A DNA stretch of 64,000 bases from Proteiniphilum propionicum (GCF_022267555.1 NZ_CP073586.1:1658501-1722500); one strand, 5' to 3'; positions 9,445 through 16,949 are shown, counted from the stretch's first letter. Numbers and translations: made by a program. The notes: a model not told the origin generated them from the sequence alone.

Positions 9445-9462
9445 ATGGATTTTTAGTGGTGC
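9445..9462 (-). promoter_or_regulatory. Copy of the ICE leader motif before traE
   Basis: On the minus strand this reads GCACCACTAAAAATCCAT. The last 17 bases match the motif before the DUF1896 gene exactly, and their complement is carried by the candidate small RNA at 41736-41752. The site lies between traD and traE in the tra operon, where antisense pairing could change RNA stability, termination or translation of the traE-traO part. Confidence 0.6.
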
Positions 9463-9505
9463 TTTTTTAAGGCAAAGCTATCCGTACTCTTTTTCCTTCA
9501 TAATC

Positions 9506-10234
9506 TCAATTATTAATTTGTTGAACCAGATCATTAATGTCAAAGCCGTCGGGAACCTCCTTTGGTTGGCGGCTCTTCCTGTCTGTCACACCCGCCAGGT
9601 AATCTTTCAAATGAAAGTCCATCAATTCGGAAATGATGTCCCGGCGTCCCGGCTCGCTCGAAGCCAGTTTTTCAAACAACTCGGTGTTTTCCAAACGGCT
9701 GAGCGTCTTCCCTGCTTGCAAACACTCTTCAGGGGTTGCCTCCGGACGGTGGATTACCACGGTGACAGCATGTCCCATATCCTCGAAAGTGAGCCCGCTG
9801 GCAATAAAGGCCCCATGAAGCCCTTCCACTTCTTCCGATTCCTCTTCATCTCCTTCTCCTTCAAATTCAAGTTTCTCCTCAATCGGTAAAGGTGGGTTAT
9901 TATCCGTTTCTTCCGTAACCTTTTCATGCTCCGGGACGTTTCCCTCGGGCTTTGACGAAACAAAATTATTCGATTTTTCAGCCTCTTTTTCGCTTTCCAG
10001 AGACGTGGCAGGGCTTGTCTCCACTTTGGCAGGGCTTGTCTCCGGAATCTTTTTTACCGGCAATATGAATTTACTTTTACCGATAATATCGTTGTTGGGC
10101 GATGGTCGTCCGGAAGAAGATGGCGGATACTTGTCGTTTCCGCTTTCGCGCCTCTTATCCATATGTATCCAGAGCACATAACTGGCGACAAATACCACAT
10201 AGGAAAGGACGGCTATAATCAATATGGTCAGCAT
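9506..10234 (-). CDS. TraD-like protein of the tra operon, single membrane helix
   Basis: The frame is open from 10441, but that would run through the upstream gene. The ATG at 10234, one base after the upstream stop, gives 242 residues beginning MLTILIIAVLSYVVFVASYVLW, a membrane anchor. A long low-complexity acidic/Ser/Pro linker follows (about residues 30-130), and then a helical domain containing GLTFEDMGHAVTVV and GRRDIISELMDFHLKDYL. Position between the DUF3408 genes and traE corresponds to traD in CTnDOT-like elements; sequence recognition is moderate. Function unknown. Confidence 0.7.
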   Translation of the reverse strand: MLTILIIAVLSYVVFVASYVLWIHMDKRRESGNDKYPPSSSGRPSPNNDIIGKSKFILPVKKIPETSPAKVETSPATSLESEKEAEKSNNFVSSKPEGNVPEHEKVTEETDNNPPLPIEEKLEFEGEGDEEESEEVEGLHGAFIASGLTFEDMGHAVTVVIHRPEATPEECLQAGKTLSRLENTELFEKLASSEPGRRDIISELMDFHLKDYLAGVTDRKSRQPKEVPDGFDINDLVQQINN

Positions 10235-10235
10235 T

Positions 10236-10538
10236 CTATTTTGATTTTTTATCCGGACAGAAAAGATCTTTCGGACAGGATTCATCATATAATTTTCTGA
10301 TGACCTCCTTGTTTTCATCAAAATGTTGCCGGAGAATGTTATCCAGGTATTCAGAGATTGAAATTGTATTACCACTGATGATCTGCGAGATCTTCTGTAT
10401 GATCCGGTGATATTCCTTTCGGATATTGACTGACTTTCCACACCGGGCTCTTAAATTTGTTCTTTTCAGGTACAGATCCTTATAGTTCTCCGTTCCTGTT
10501 GTGCTTTTTTCTGTTTTTTTACAAAAGATGTTGTTCAT
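10236..10538 (-). CDS. Small DUF3408-like protein (TraC position)
   Basis: This 100-residue protein contains a segment SVNIRKEYHRIIQKISQIISGNTISISEYLDNILRQHF, cut here into its key part VNIRKEYHRIIQKI. It closely parallels VYISQKNHKIISTVI in the neighbouring DUF3408 protein at 10573. Both look like ribbon-helix-helix type DNA-binding domains at the C-terminus. The pair lies between the ParA-like traA and traD, where CTnDOT has traB and traC. A partner role to the ParA ATPase is likely but not shown. Confidence 0.72.
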   Translation of the reverse strand: MNNIFCKKTEKSTTGTENYKDLYLKRTNLRARCGKSVNIRKEYHRIIQKISQIISGNTISISEYLDNILRQHFDENKEVIRKLYDESCPKDLFCPDKKSK

Positions 10539-10572
10539 AAGTTTTCGTTTTTATTATTTATAATAATCTTAA

Positions 10573-11040
10573 TTACATAAGTCCGCTTAAGTCGCTCTCT
10601 TCCTTTTCTTTCCATTTCCGGTAGGCTTCGATAATCTCGTTTTTGTATTGTTCCAGATGCTCTCCCAGGATCAGGTCGATATACCCCCCGACAGTGATGT
10701 CCTTATCTCCTGACATACGGATTACCGTAGAGATGATCTTATGGTTTTTCTGGCTGATATAGACACACTGTCGGGCTTTGAACTCATTCCGCTGGAAAAA
10801 GATCTCTCCATAATTGATACCCCCTTTCTTTCGGCGGGAAGTGGATTTGACTTCTCCCGTGTTCTGAAGGTCCGGGACCGTTTTAGGAGAAACATCCGTA
10901 TCCGAATTATCGGAGGTATCCGTAACCGGTGCCTGTTCCGTCTTTTTTTCTTTTTTTCGGGGAGAGTGAATATCCCTGTCCCGGAATGTTGAAAGCAGAA
11001 AATCTTCGTCGATGCCGTCTGTGTTGAGTTTTTCTTTCAT
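10573..11040 (-). CDS. DUF3408 protein (TraB position), probable partner of the ParA ATPase
   Basis: This 155-residue protein has an N-terminal half that is charged and disordered, rich in S, T, D and K. The C-terminal half, from about residue 85, has a compact ribbon-helix-helix-like domain (QCVYISQKNHKIISTVIRM, then VGGYIDLILGEHLEQY). It follows the ParA-like gene by 2 nt. DUF3408 proteins regularly accompany the ParA-like ATPase in Bacteroidales ICEs. By analogy with ParA/ParB pairs it may bind the phased repeats upstream of traA (inference). Confidence 0.82.
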   Translation of the reverse strand: MKEKLNTDGIDEDFLLSTFRDRDIHSPRKKEKKTEQAPVTDTSDNSDTDVSPKTVPDLQNTGEVKSTSRRKKGGINYGEIFFQRNEFKARQCVYISQKNHKIISTVIRMSGDKDITVGGYIDLILGEHLEQYKNEIIEAYRKWKEKEESDLSGLM

Positions 11041-11042
11041 CG

Positions 11043-11786
11043 TTATCCAATAATTTTTAAGATTTCATCCGTCAGTTCTTTCAGGTTACTTCCTTTTAGT
11101 AGGCTTCTATCGACAGGAAATAGGGTGGAGCGGAAAACGGCTTTGCCCGATGTGGGTAATTCCCTACGGAAGCGTTTACTATCTGGAATAAATGTCTTAA
11201 GTACGGTCAGCCCCAATTCATCGATCACCTTTTCATAGATTTTATACAGTTCTGATTTTTCACGTCCGTCCACCATATTCCAGAACAGGAACAGACCTTT
11301 GATGTCACTCCGGGCAGTGGTGACCAGATTCTCATTTATGTTCACCACAAACCGTAAAGTGCTTTCCAGTACAACCCTGTCGGCGGCAATCGGAGAAAAG
11401 ATATAATCCATCATAGAGAGTGTTCTCAGTACTCCGGGGCTATTAACCGTTCCCGGCAGGTCGAAGAAAATAAAGTCGAGCCCTTCATTTTCCAGTTTTT
11501 GGGCTTCTTCCAGTGCATTTTCGGGCTTACTTTCCAATATAAGGTAGCCCTTTCTTCCGGTACGGGTGATCTGGTTATACGCCAGTTGCTTGTAGTATCC
11601 GTTATTCAACACCATTTCAACGTCCCGCTTACGCATATCACTGATACTGTGTTGCGGAAAATCACAATCCACAATCGCTACATTAAAGCCCCTCACGTAA
11701 TGCAGGTAACTGGCGATCAAAACCGTTAACGTCGTTTTCCCTGCCCCTCCTTTCTGGGTGGAGAATGCCACACATTTTACTTTCAT
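11043..11786 (-). CDS. traA: ParA-family ATPase TraA
   Basis: This 247-residue ATPase has the deviant Walker A motif KGGAGKTTLT at residues 12-21, the DCDFPQHS switch block near residue 40, and FFDLPG as Walker B-like segment. These place it in the ParA/MinD superfamily of DNA-associated ATPases. It heads the tra operon. The upstream region (11823-12054) is an unusual tract phased at 8 bp. In CTnDOT-type elements this gene is called traA. Segregation or localisation of the ICE during transfer is the probable role. Confidence 0.9.
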   Translation of the reverse strand: MKVKCVAFSTQKGGAGKTTLTVLIASYLHYVRGFNVAIVDCDFPQHSISDMRKRDVEMVLNNGYYKQLAYNQITRTGRKGYLILESKPENALEEAQKLENEGLDFIFFDLPGTVNSPGVLRTLSMMDYIFSPIAADRVVLESTLRFVVNINENLVTTARSDIKGLFLFWNMVDGREKSELYKIYEKVIDELGLTVLKTFIPDSKRFRRELPTSGKAVFRSTLFPVDRSLLKGSNLKELTDEILKIIG

Positions 11787-11822
11787 ATTTCACCTTTTTT
11801 AAAAATTAATAATCAGAGATTT

Positions 11823-12054
11823 CATCACTTCCGTTTATCATTGGTTCATTACTGTTTCAAATCAGCATATCGTTACATCCCGGTTGATTTGCTCCTTTAC
11901 GGGGGTACTTCTGCATTTCTCTCTGGAAAGGCTTCCCCGCTTCATGACGTCAGTGCTTCAGTAAATCAGTACGTCAGTACAGCAAGGCTTCCGTATTTCC
12001 ATTATCCGCTACATCCGCACCGAATCCTTTCATCATTTCTTCCCTTCATTATTG
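11823..12054. repeat. Degenerate tract of 8-bp phased units upstream of traA
   Basis: Cutting the plus strand every 8 bases from 11823 gives about 29 similar units. The clearest run is at 11943-11982: CATGACGT, CAGTGCTT, CAGTAAAT, CAGTACGT, CAGTACAG. Further out are CGTTACAT, CTGCATTT, CCGTATTT, CGCTACAT and CATCATTT. The general form is C-N-N-T-A-N-T-T, or AANTANNG on the minus strand. No minus-strand frame of useful length is open. The tract lies in the intergenic space between divergent traA and mobA, so an iteron-like or partition-site role is possible. Confidence 0.6.
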
Positions 12055-12311
12055 GAATATGGATGAACTTTCGTGTTGCTGAAAATCATCATTTCCGCAA
12101 AGAAGCTTTTCTTTATTTCATTGATACTGTACCTCTGTACTTATTTGCTCCCATGCAGATGCTTTTCAGTAGAGAGGCAAATCATTCTTTTCTGCAAATA
12201 AACATCAAAAAAGAGCCTTCCTTATGCGCTTTCCCGTTCATGGCAGCGGGTGGCTCCGGTTTGGCCTTTCTTGGCTCTGTCTGCTTATATACAGTATGTT
12301 ATAATAGGAAT

Positions 12312-12319
12312 TAACTTTG
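12312..12319 (+). promoter_or_regulatory. Candidate -7 box for the mobA transcript
   Basis: TAACTTTG fits the Bacteroidota -7 consensus TAnnTTTG. It lies about 260 nt before the mobA ATG. I did not find a good TTTG -33 box at the usual spacing, so this is weak. If used, the leader RNA would contain the hairpins at 12377-12488 and the motif at 12559. Confidence 0.35.
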
Positions 12320-12376
12320 TGGGTGAATAATTCCGGACATCAAGGCTAACCTTTACAGGTCATCCGGCTAACGTTT

Positions 12377-12512
12377 AATCTGTCCCGGAGGAGACAGATT
12401 TTGATGTTCGTGGAGAACATAGCAAGCTGTGTTTTTTGCTGCACGAAATTCGTTATGCAGCAAAAAACGCTTGCCCCCTAAAGGGGGGAAAGCACTCTCC
12501 GAAGTCGGTGCT
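12377..12512 (+). other. Hairpin cluster upstream of mobA, candidate oriT region
   Basis: Several inverted repeats lie just before the relaxosome gene. AATCTGTC at 12377-12384 pairs with 12393-12400. GTTTTTTGCTGCA at 12431-12443 pairs perfectly with 12456-12468, extended by GCAAGC (12422) and GCTTGC (12469). CCCCCT and AGGGGG lie at 12475-12488. A weaker AGCAC...GTGCT hairpin followed by T residues is at 12491-12512. Relaxases of Bacteroides elements nick in such regions next to their mob genes. The nick site cannot be named from the sequence. Confidence 0.45.
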
Positions 12513-12558
12513 TTTAGTGAATGTAATGGTGGCAGGATGCCCCGGAATTGATTGCGGT

Positions 12559-12575
12559 AACTACTAAAAATCCAT
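12559..12575 (+). promoter_or_regulatory. Copy of the ICE leader motif before mobA
   Basis: AACTACTAAAAATCCAT ends 4 nt before the mobA ATG (12580). It matches the motif before topB and the DUF1896 gene with two changes, one of which would still form a G-U pair with the candidate small RNA at 41697-41785. Pairing would cover the translation initiation region. Confidence 0.55.
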
Positions 12576-12579
12576 TTAT

Positions 12580-13017
12580 ATGACAACAGGAAAGCAAACG
12601 GCCCCCAAGCGGGGTAAAAGGGGACGGATACCGTCCGAAGAAAAAGCAGAGTACAGGTATTCGGTAAACCTGACTCCGACAGAACATGCCCGCTTTCTGA
12701 CTCTTTTTGAAGAATCGGGACTGAAATCGAAGGCGCAATTTATCGCCGCGCGGATATTCAATGAAGAGTTCCGGGTGGTAAAAACAGACAGGACGATGCT
12801 GGAATATGTAACTAAGCTCTCTGCCTTTCATGCACAGTTCAGGGCAATCGGCGTGAATTATAACCAGATTGTAAAGTCGTTGAACAGTCATTTTTCGGAG
12901 AAAAAAGCCCTTGCTTTTCTCTATAAACTGGAAAAAGTAACTATTGATTTGGTGGGAATAAGTAAGCAAATTGTTCAGTTATCCGAGAATTTTCAGAAAC
13001 AATGGTTGCAAAAATAA
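12580..13017 (+). CDS. mobA: Mobilization accessory protein MobA (relaxosome, ribbon-helix-helix)
   Basis: This 145-residue protein has a basic, Pro-rich start followed by YSVNLTPTEHARFLTLFEESG, the ribbon-helix-helix DNA-binding motif of MobC/MobA-type accessory proteins. A later helical block includes LEYVTKLSAFHAQFRAIGVNYNQIVKSL, typical of the same family. It binds oriT to help the relaxase. Its stop overlaps the mobB start by 16 nt. The ATG follows the leader motif by 4 nt. Confidence 0.88.
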   Translation: MTTGKQTAPKRGKRGRIPSEEKAEYRYSVNLTPTEHARFLTLFEESGLKSKAQFIAARIFNEEFRVVKTDRTMLEYVTKLSAFHAQFRAIGVNYNQIVKSLNSHFSEKKALAFLYKLEKVTIDLVGISKQIVQLSENFQKQWLQK

Positions 13018-14252
13018 GTGCTGGAAAATCGCTTTTTGGAGCGCTGGCGTATAACCATGAGAAGGTTGATAACGAAAAAGCAAAGGTTCTAGGAGCCAAT
13101 CTTCTGTGTGAGCCCGCTGACGGAGCGTTCAGGATCGGTAGTGTGATGGCTGATTTCAACAGGTGGATTCCATCACATTTCCGCACCAAAAATCCGGTTT
13201 TTCATGTATCGCTCAATCCACATCCTGATGACAAACTGACGGACGACCAGCTTACAGAGATCGGACGCGAATATATGGAAAAACTGGGCTATGGCAATCA
13301 GCCTTACCTCATTTTCAAACATGAAGATATCGACCGGGAACATATACACATCGTTTCGCTGCGGGTGAAAAGTGACGGCAGTAAGGTAAAAGACTCGAAA
13401 GAGCATGAGCGGAGTAAGGCCATTACGATAGAGTTGGAACGCAAGTATAACCTGTTACCCACTGAGGGGCAGAAACAGGGAGAACTCTGGATGCTCTCTC
13501 CGGTGGATACTTCCAAAGGAAATGTAAAGAACCAGATAGCATCGGTCATAAAACCATTGGTTTCCATGTATCATTTTCAAACAATGGGTGAGTATAAGGC
13601 GCTGCTCTCATTATATAACATAGGCTTGGAAGAATTGCGGGGTGAGGTGAAGGGGAAGCCTTACCGGGGTTTGCTTTATTCAGCCTTGAATAAAGAAGGG
13701 AATAAAGTCGGAAAGCCCCTGAAATCATCTGTTTTCGGGAAGTCTGTCGAATATGAGGGTTTGGAAAAGCAGATGCAGGGATCTAGCTTGCGTATAAAGG
13801 AGGACAAGCTGCGGGAACAAACCCGTCAGATGGTAACTGCCGCTTTAGGGAAGACACTGGATGAAAAAGCGTTCAGGGAAAAACTGAAGGTATCAAATAT
13901 CGACTTGGTGTTACGGCGCAATGAGGAAGGGCGTATATATGGCGTTACCTTTATCAATCATAGTGGGCGTTGTGTCCTGAATGGATCACGGATCGGCAAG
14001 GATTTCTCCGCCAATGTTCTGAATGAAAAGTTTAGCGACAAAGAGCATAATGTCGATAATACCCATCCTCAAACTATTCAATCGGCGGATATGCCATCGA
14101 TAAACAGTCCGATTAATTTGGAAGGTATCGGAAGTATAATTGATTCGGTTTTGGATACTCCTGTATTTGACAACTCCAACAATATAGATACCGGTAGCCG
14201 TCACCTGAAGAAAAAGAGGAAAAAGAAAAGAAGGTATGGCCGTCAAATATAA
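13002..14252 (+). CDS. mobB: Relaxase MobB
   Basis: At 416 residues this is the DNA-nicking transesterase of the element. The N-terminal relaxase domain has FHVSLNPHPDD, then the metal-binding three-histidine motif HEDIDREHIHIVSLR (about residues 106-120). The probable catalytic tyrosine is in the N-terminal segment around ALAYNHEKV. The C-terminal half is basic and less conserved, ending in a lysine/arginine-rich tail. It is coupled to mobA by overlap. The graspetide cluster and an IS separate it from mobC, unlike the compact mobABC arrangement of related elements. Confidence 0.92.
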   Translation: MVAKISAGKSLFGALAYNHEKVDNEKAKVLGANLLCEPADGAFRIGSVMADFNRWIPSHFRTKNPVFHVSLNPHPDDKLTDDQLTEIGREYMEKLGYGNQPYLIFKHEDIDREHIHIVSLRVKSDGSKVKDSKEHERSKAITIELERKYNLLPTEGQKQGELWMLSPVDTSKGNVKNQIASVIKPLVSMYHFQTMGEYKALLSLYNIGLEELRGEVKGKPYRGLLYSALNKEGNKVGKPLKSSVFGKSVEYEGLEKQMQGSSLRIKEDKLREQTRQMVTAALGKTLDEKAFREKLKVSNIDLVLRRNEEGRIYGVTFINHSGRCVLNGSRIGKDFSANVLNEKFSDKEHNVDNTHPQTIQSADMPSINSPINLEGIGSIIDSVLDTPVFDNSNNIDTGSRHLKKKRKKKRRYGRQI

Positions 14253-14388
14253 ATTGGGCGGTTTCCTTTTCTTAAATGAATTTGTTTCAATAAATAATTT
14301 CTTCAAAAACTAATTTTGAAATATAAACTCAGATTGGATAATTTGGAGATTCTCAAATTATAAGAATTTTTCACTCGATTATACCCTT

Positions 14389-15132
14389 TTATTTTTTCTT
14401 TTGCCTCTTAATAGCAACCAAACTCAATATTATAGAAGCGCCCGAAAGAACATATAGAATTAAAGTATTCCAACCATTAATATGTATATTATTTACCAAG
14501 TCAACAAATCTCTCTAAATAAAAAGAAAAGTCAACTCCTGATTTTGATATAAAAAGCAATAGGATTATAAAGGCATATAGAACAACGGTCACAATTGCTC
14601 TCTTAAAATATTCTTGAGCCATTGTCATACTATCAACTTTACTATTAATAGTTGATACATTCTTATTTATTTTGTTTGCAAATTCTGCTATTAATTTTTT
14701 GTAATACTCATCATTTGAATCTTTAAAAAGAAAATCATTGACGGATATAGAATGATAATTCTTCCTTTCTACCGCTTGGATGGAGAACCATATGGTTCTA
14801 GCCATATAAAGGGTAAGGACAAATAGAAGGAGAATCAAAGCACAAACCATTATGCCAAACTCATTTTCCTTGACAAGAATTGACGTTACCCCAAGTACAA
14901 CCGATGTTACAACACTAATTGTTCCAATAAACAGTGAAGCTTTACTTTCGATACCTTTTCTCCTGTCAGATTCAGCATTGTAGCAATCTATGACATATTC
15001 AAGCGTCTTTTGCAAATGAGGGCTATCAACTTCTATTTCATTTACATCTAAATGCGTTGGTGGCGTAATTGGACCTTTTTCTAATAATGGCCAAACGAAT
15101 TCTCGTATTCTACTAAAAATATTCATATTCAA
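14389..15132 (-). CDS. Four-helix membrane protein, last gene of the graspetide cluster
   Basis: This 247-residue protein has an amphipathic N-terminus, then the segment NAESDRRKGIESKASLFIG leading into membrane helix 1. Helix 2 is around MVCALILLLFVLTLYMA. A long soluble helical stretch with EFANKINKNVSTINSKV follows, then helices 3 and 4 (VVLYAFIILLLFI and YVLSGASIILSLVA) and a KRQKKK end. The R-x-x-K-A entry into the first helix resembles PycTM/SLATT-type membrane effectors (resemblance only). It overlaps the ATP-grasp gene by 20 nt, so it is surely part of the same operon. It could act as transporter, immunity protein or effector; I do not recognise it. Confidence 0.75.
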   Translation of the reverse strand: MNMNIFSRIREFVWPLLEKGPITPPTHLDVNEIEVDSPHLQKTLEYVIDCYNAESDRRKGIESKASLFIGTISVVTSVVLGVTSILVKENEFGIMVCALILLLFVLTLYMARTIWFSIQAVERKNYHSISVNDFLFKDSNDEYYKKLIAEFANKINKNVSTINSKVDSMTMAQEYFKRAIVTVVLYAFIILLLFISKSGVDFSFYLERFVDLVNNIHINGWNTLILYVLSGASIILSLVAIKRQKKK

Positions 15133-16078
15133 GTAAATTTACAATTTCATTTGATATATCATATCCTGTTTGTTTTTCTATCCAAGCCCATTGTCCATTA
15201 GGGTTTATTTCAAGAAAGATAAAATCTTCATTTGTATCTAAAATGAAATCAATTGCACCAAATCGAAGATTCAGAGTTTTGAGCAAGGTAATGCATTGTT
15301 TCAATATTTCATCAGGTAATTTTATTTTAGTATGCTTCAAAGAGAACTCTCCTTTACGCCAATCAACGAGTGTTTCACTATTATTTTGGGAATCAATTAA
15401 TACTGCAAATGGTTTGTCCCCTACCATAGTAACTCTCACATCATATGTTTTTTTTATATGAGCTTGAAAAAAATTAGGAGATAATTCTATTTGTTTTATT
15501 TTGGGTTTTTCTTTTAATAAATTGGTAAAAACAACTTTTGGGATATTTGTATCTTCTATAAGCCCTGACTTTATTGGCTTTACAATACAATTTGACTTGT
15601 TTCTATTATAAAAATCCAATGAATCAGCATATATATTAGTTATAATGCTATCCGGGATACTAAAACCTATTGATTTTGCGAGCTCTAATTGATAAATCTT
15701 ATTCTCTGCCTCTCTGATTGCATAAACCGGGCTTACCCAATATAAATCGTTCAGTATTTTGTATAATCCTTCTAAAGTATAATAAAACTCATTCCTAAGA
15801 AATTGAATTTCACCACTGCTTAATCCGTTATTATTTATGTTTGGAAGTTCAGGTCTTCTAAAGTAAACGGCACTAAATTCTTTAAGATTAAACTGTTTAC
15901 ATAGAATAGTATCAAAAAGAATAAAAACATTTCTTGTAAAATCAAAAGTAAAAAAGCAGCTTTTGGAAAATTCTTCGGTATTGAACCTATAAAAAGAAAT
16001 ATTTCTTTCTTTCAACCGTTTCACTATGAAGTCCGAAGTTAAGTCGTTTTTGTTAGTAATAACTAAAACCTTCGTCAT
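15113..16078 (-). CDS. MvdD/GwsG-like ATP-grasp ligase (graspetide maturase)
   Basis: This 321-residue enzyme matches the ATP-grasp ligases that make ester or amide side-chain crosslinks in graspetides (microviridin type). Visible family blocks are YFRRPELP (about residue 73), a VKPIKSG nucleotide-binding lysine region, KKTYDVRVTMVGD, LVDWRKGEF and the C-terminal metal-binding EINPNGQWAWIE. It overlaps the precursor gene by 26 nt upstream and the membrane protein by 20 nt downstream. No SPASM/radical-SAM partner is present, so it is not a complete grasp-with-spasm locus. It is AT-rich relative to the mob genes, which suggests separate acquisition. Confidence 0.88.
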   Translation of the reverse strand: MTKVLVITNKNDLTSDFIVKRLKERNISFYRFNTEEFSKSCFFTFDFTRNVFILFDTILCKQFNLKEFSAVYFRRPELPNINNNGLSSGEIQFLRNEFYYTLEGLYKILNDLYWVSPVYAIREAENKIYQLELAKSIGFSIPDSIITNIYADSLDFYNRNKSNCIVKPIKSGLIEDTNIPKVVFTNLLKEKPKIKQIELSPNFFQAHIKKTYDVRVTMVGDKPFAVLIDSQNNSETLVDWRKGEFSLKHTKIKLPDEILKQCITLLKTLNLRFGAIDFILDTNEDFIFLEINPNGQWAWIEKQTGYDISNEIVNLLEYEYF

Positions 16079-16379
16079 CTCTTTCTTGCTGTGTAAATGT
16101 TTTTGTCTGCAATTCTAAAAGGAGGTTCGATTCATCATCACTTTCACTTTTAACCCTTGTTTTTGTCTGTAATTCTAACAGGTTATTACCCTCATCATCG
16201 CTTTCGCTCTTGACTTTTGTTTTGGTAAGTAGATAGATATCTTTATGGGATGATTCAATAAAGGCCATTTTCCTGTTATTGATAGTAATGACATTTAAGG
16301 ATTCAAAAAAGTCATATTGATATATTGCCTTACTATCTCCTTTCCGTTCAGTGGCATAATCTAGAATGATCGATTTCAT
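16053..16379 (-). CDS. Graspetide-like precursor peptide with three 20-residue core repeats
   Basis: This 108-residue peptide has a leader of about 50 residues (start MKSIILDYATERKGDSKAIY). Three repeats in exact 20-residue register follow, at 52-71, 72-91 and 92-108. Their cores are TKTKVKSESDDEG, TKTRVKSESDDES and TKTFTQQERDDEG; LLELQ links the first two to the next. Thr/Ser nucleophiles followed by an acidic DDE cluster are what graspetide ligases crosslink. The adjacent, overlapping ATP-grasp gene is the obvious maturase. The repeat at DNA level is about 60 nt. The last repeat differs and ends FSYY. No protease or transporter is obvious besides the membrane protein. Confidence 0.82.
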   Translation of the reverse strand: MKSIILDYATERKGDSKAIYQYDFFESLNVITINNRKMAFIESSHKDIYLLTKTKVKSESDDEGNNLLELQTKTRVKSESDDESNLLLELQTKTFTQQERDDEGFSYY

Positions 16380-16496
16380 AAAACCGTACTTTATGTAATT
16401 TTTTCTACAAAAATAGCATTTTTAAGTAATTGAGCAATAAAATATTGTCTTATACTGAAAAAAGTTGACACTATAGGATAAAACCTTTAGTGTAAA

Positions 16497-16949
16497 ATGA
16501 GACAAAAAACAGTAAAGCGAAGAGTCTTCAATCGGGATACCGGATGGTACGAAGAAGTTGAAGAGAAGCTGGATTCGTTCGTGTTTACGGATGAAGACCG
16601 TTTGATGGTTGTGCGGGAGTACCTTGAAAGTGGGGTTGCGGCCAATGCCATTCTTGAAAAATACAAGTTAAGCAGCCGTCAGGTCCTTTTCAACTGGATG
16701 GACAAGTTTTTGAACCGGGAAGATTGTTTACCTTTGTGTCCACCTCATGTGGGAGATAATCAGATGACAAACAAGGATCCGGACAAGGAAGGACAGGAGA
16801 AGGCCCTGTCCAGGGACAAGGAGATACAACGTCTGCGGCAGGCGCTGGAACTGGAGAAACTCCGCTCGAAAGCCTTCGAGACCATGGTGGACGAGGCCGA
16901 GAAGACATTCAATATTCCCATCAGAAAAAAATCTGGCACCAAACAGTAA
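16497..16949 (+). CDS. IS3-family transposase OrfA
   Basis: This 150-residue protein starts 41 nt inside the left repeat. It has a helix-turn-helix region (RLMVVREYLESGVAANAILEKY, shortened here to VREYLESGVAANAIL) and a C-terminal leucine-zipper-like coiled coil (EIQRLRQALELEKLRSKAF), typical of IS3 OrfA. The A7 run at 16925-16931 near its end allows a -1 shift into orfB. Confidence 0.88.
   Translation: MRQKTVKRRVFNRDTGWYEEVEEKLDSFVFTDEDRLMVVREYLESGVAANAILEKYKLSSRQVLFNWMDKFLNREDCLPLCPPHVGDNQMTNKDPDKEGQEKALSRDKEIQRLRQALELEKLRSKAFETMVDEAEKTFNIPIRKKSGTKQ
16925..16931 (+). other. Programmed -1 frameshift site A AAA AAA
   Basis: Seven A residues are split as A_AAA_AAA in the orfA frame, the standard -1 slippery heptamer. 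The -1 frame continues without a stop from here into orfB at 16946 and on to 17842. OrfA alone ends at 16949. The fusion OrfAB is the usual active transposase of IS3 elements. Confidence 0.8.

Noticed and set aside
11841..12314. Open frame of 157 codons on the plus strand upstream of mobA
   Set aside because: It lies across the 8-bp phased tract and has no family resemblance; the openness follows from the periodic sequence. No start signal or conserved block supports it.
15113..16078. Ribosomal S6 modification (RimK-like) enzyme as identity of the ATP-grasp gene
   Set aside because: The C-terminal EINPNGQWAWIE block and the YFRRP motif are those of graspetide ligases, and the overlapping repeat peptide supports that reading.
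16060..16230. CRISPR-like repeats
   Set aside because: The repeats of about 60 nt are coding repeats in the precursor peptide with no spacer structure and no cas genes. No CRISPR array was seen in the window.
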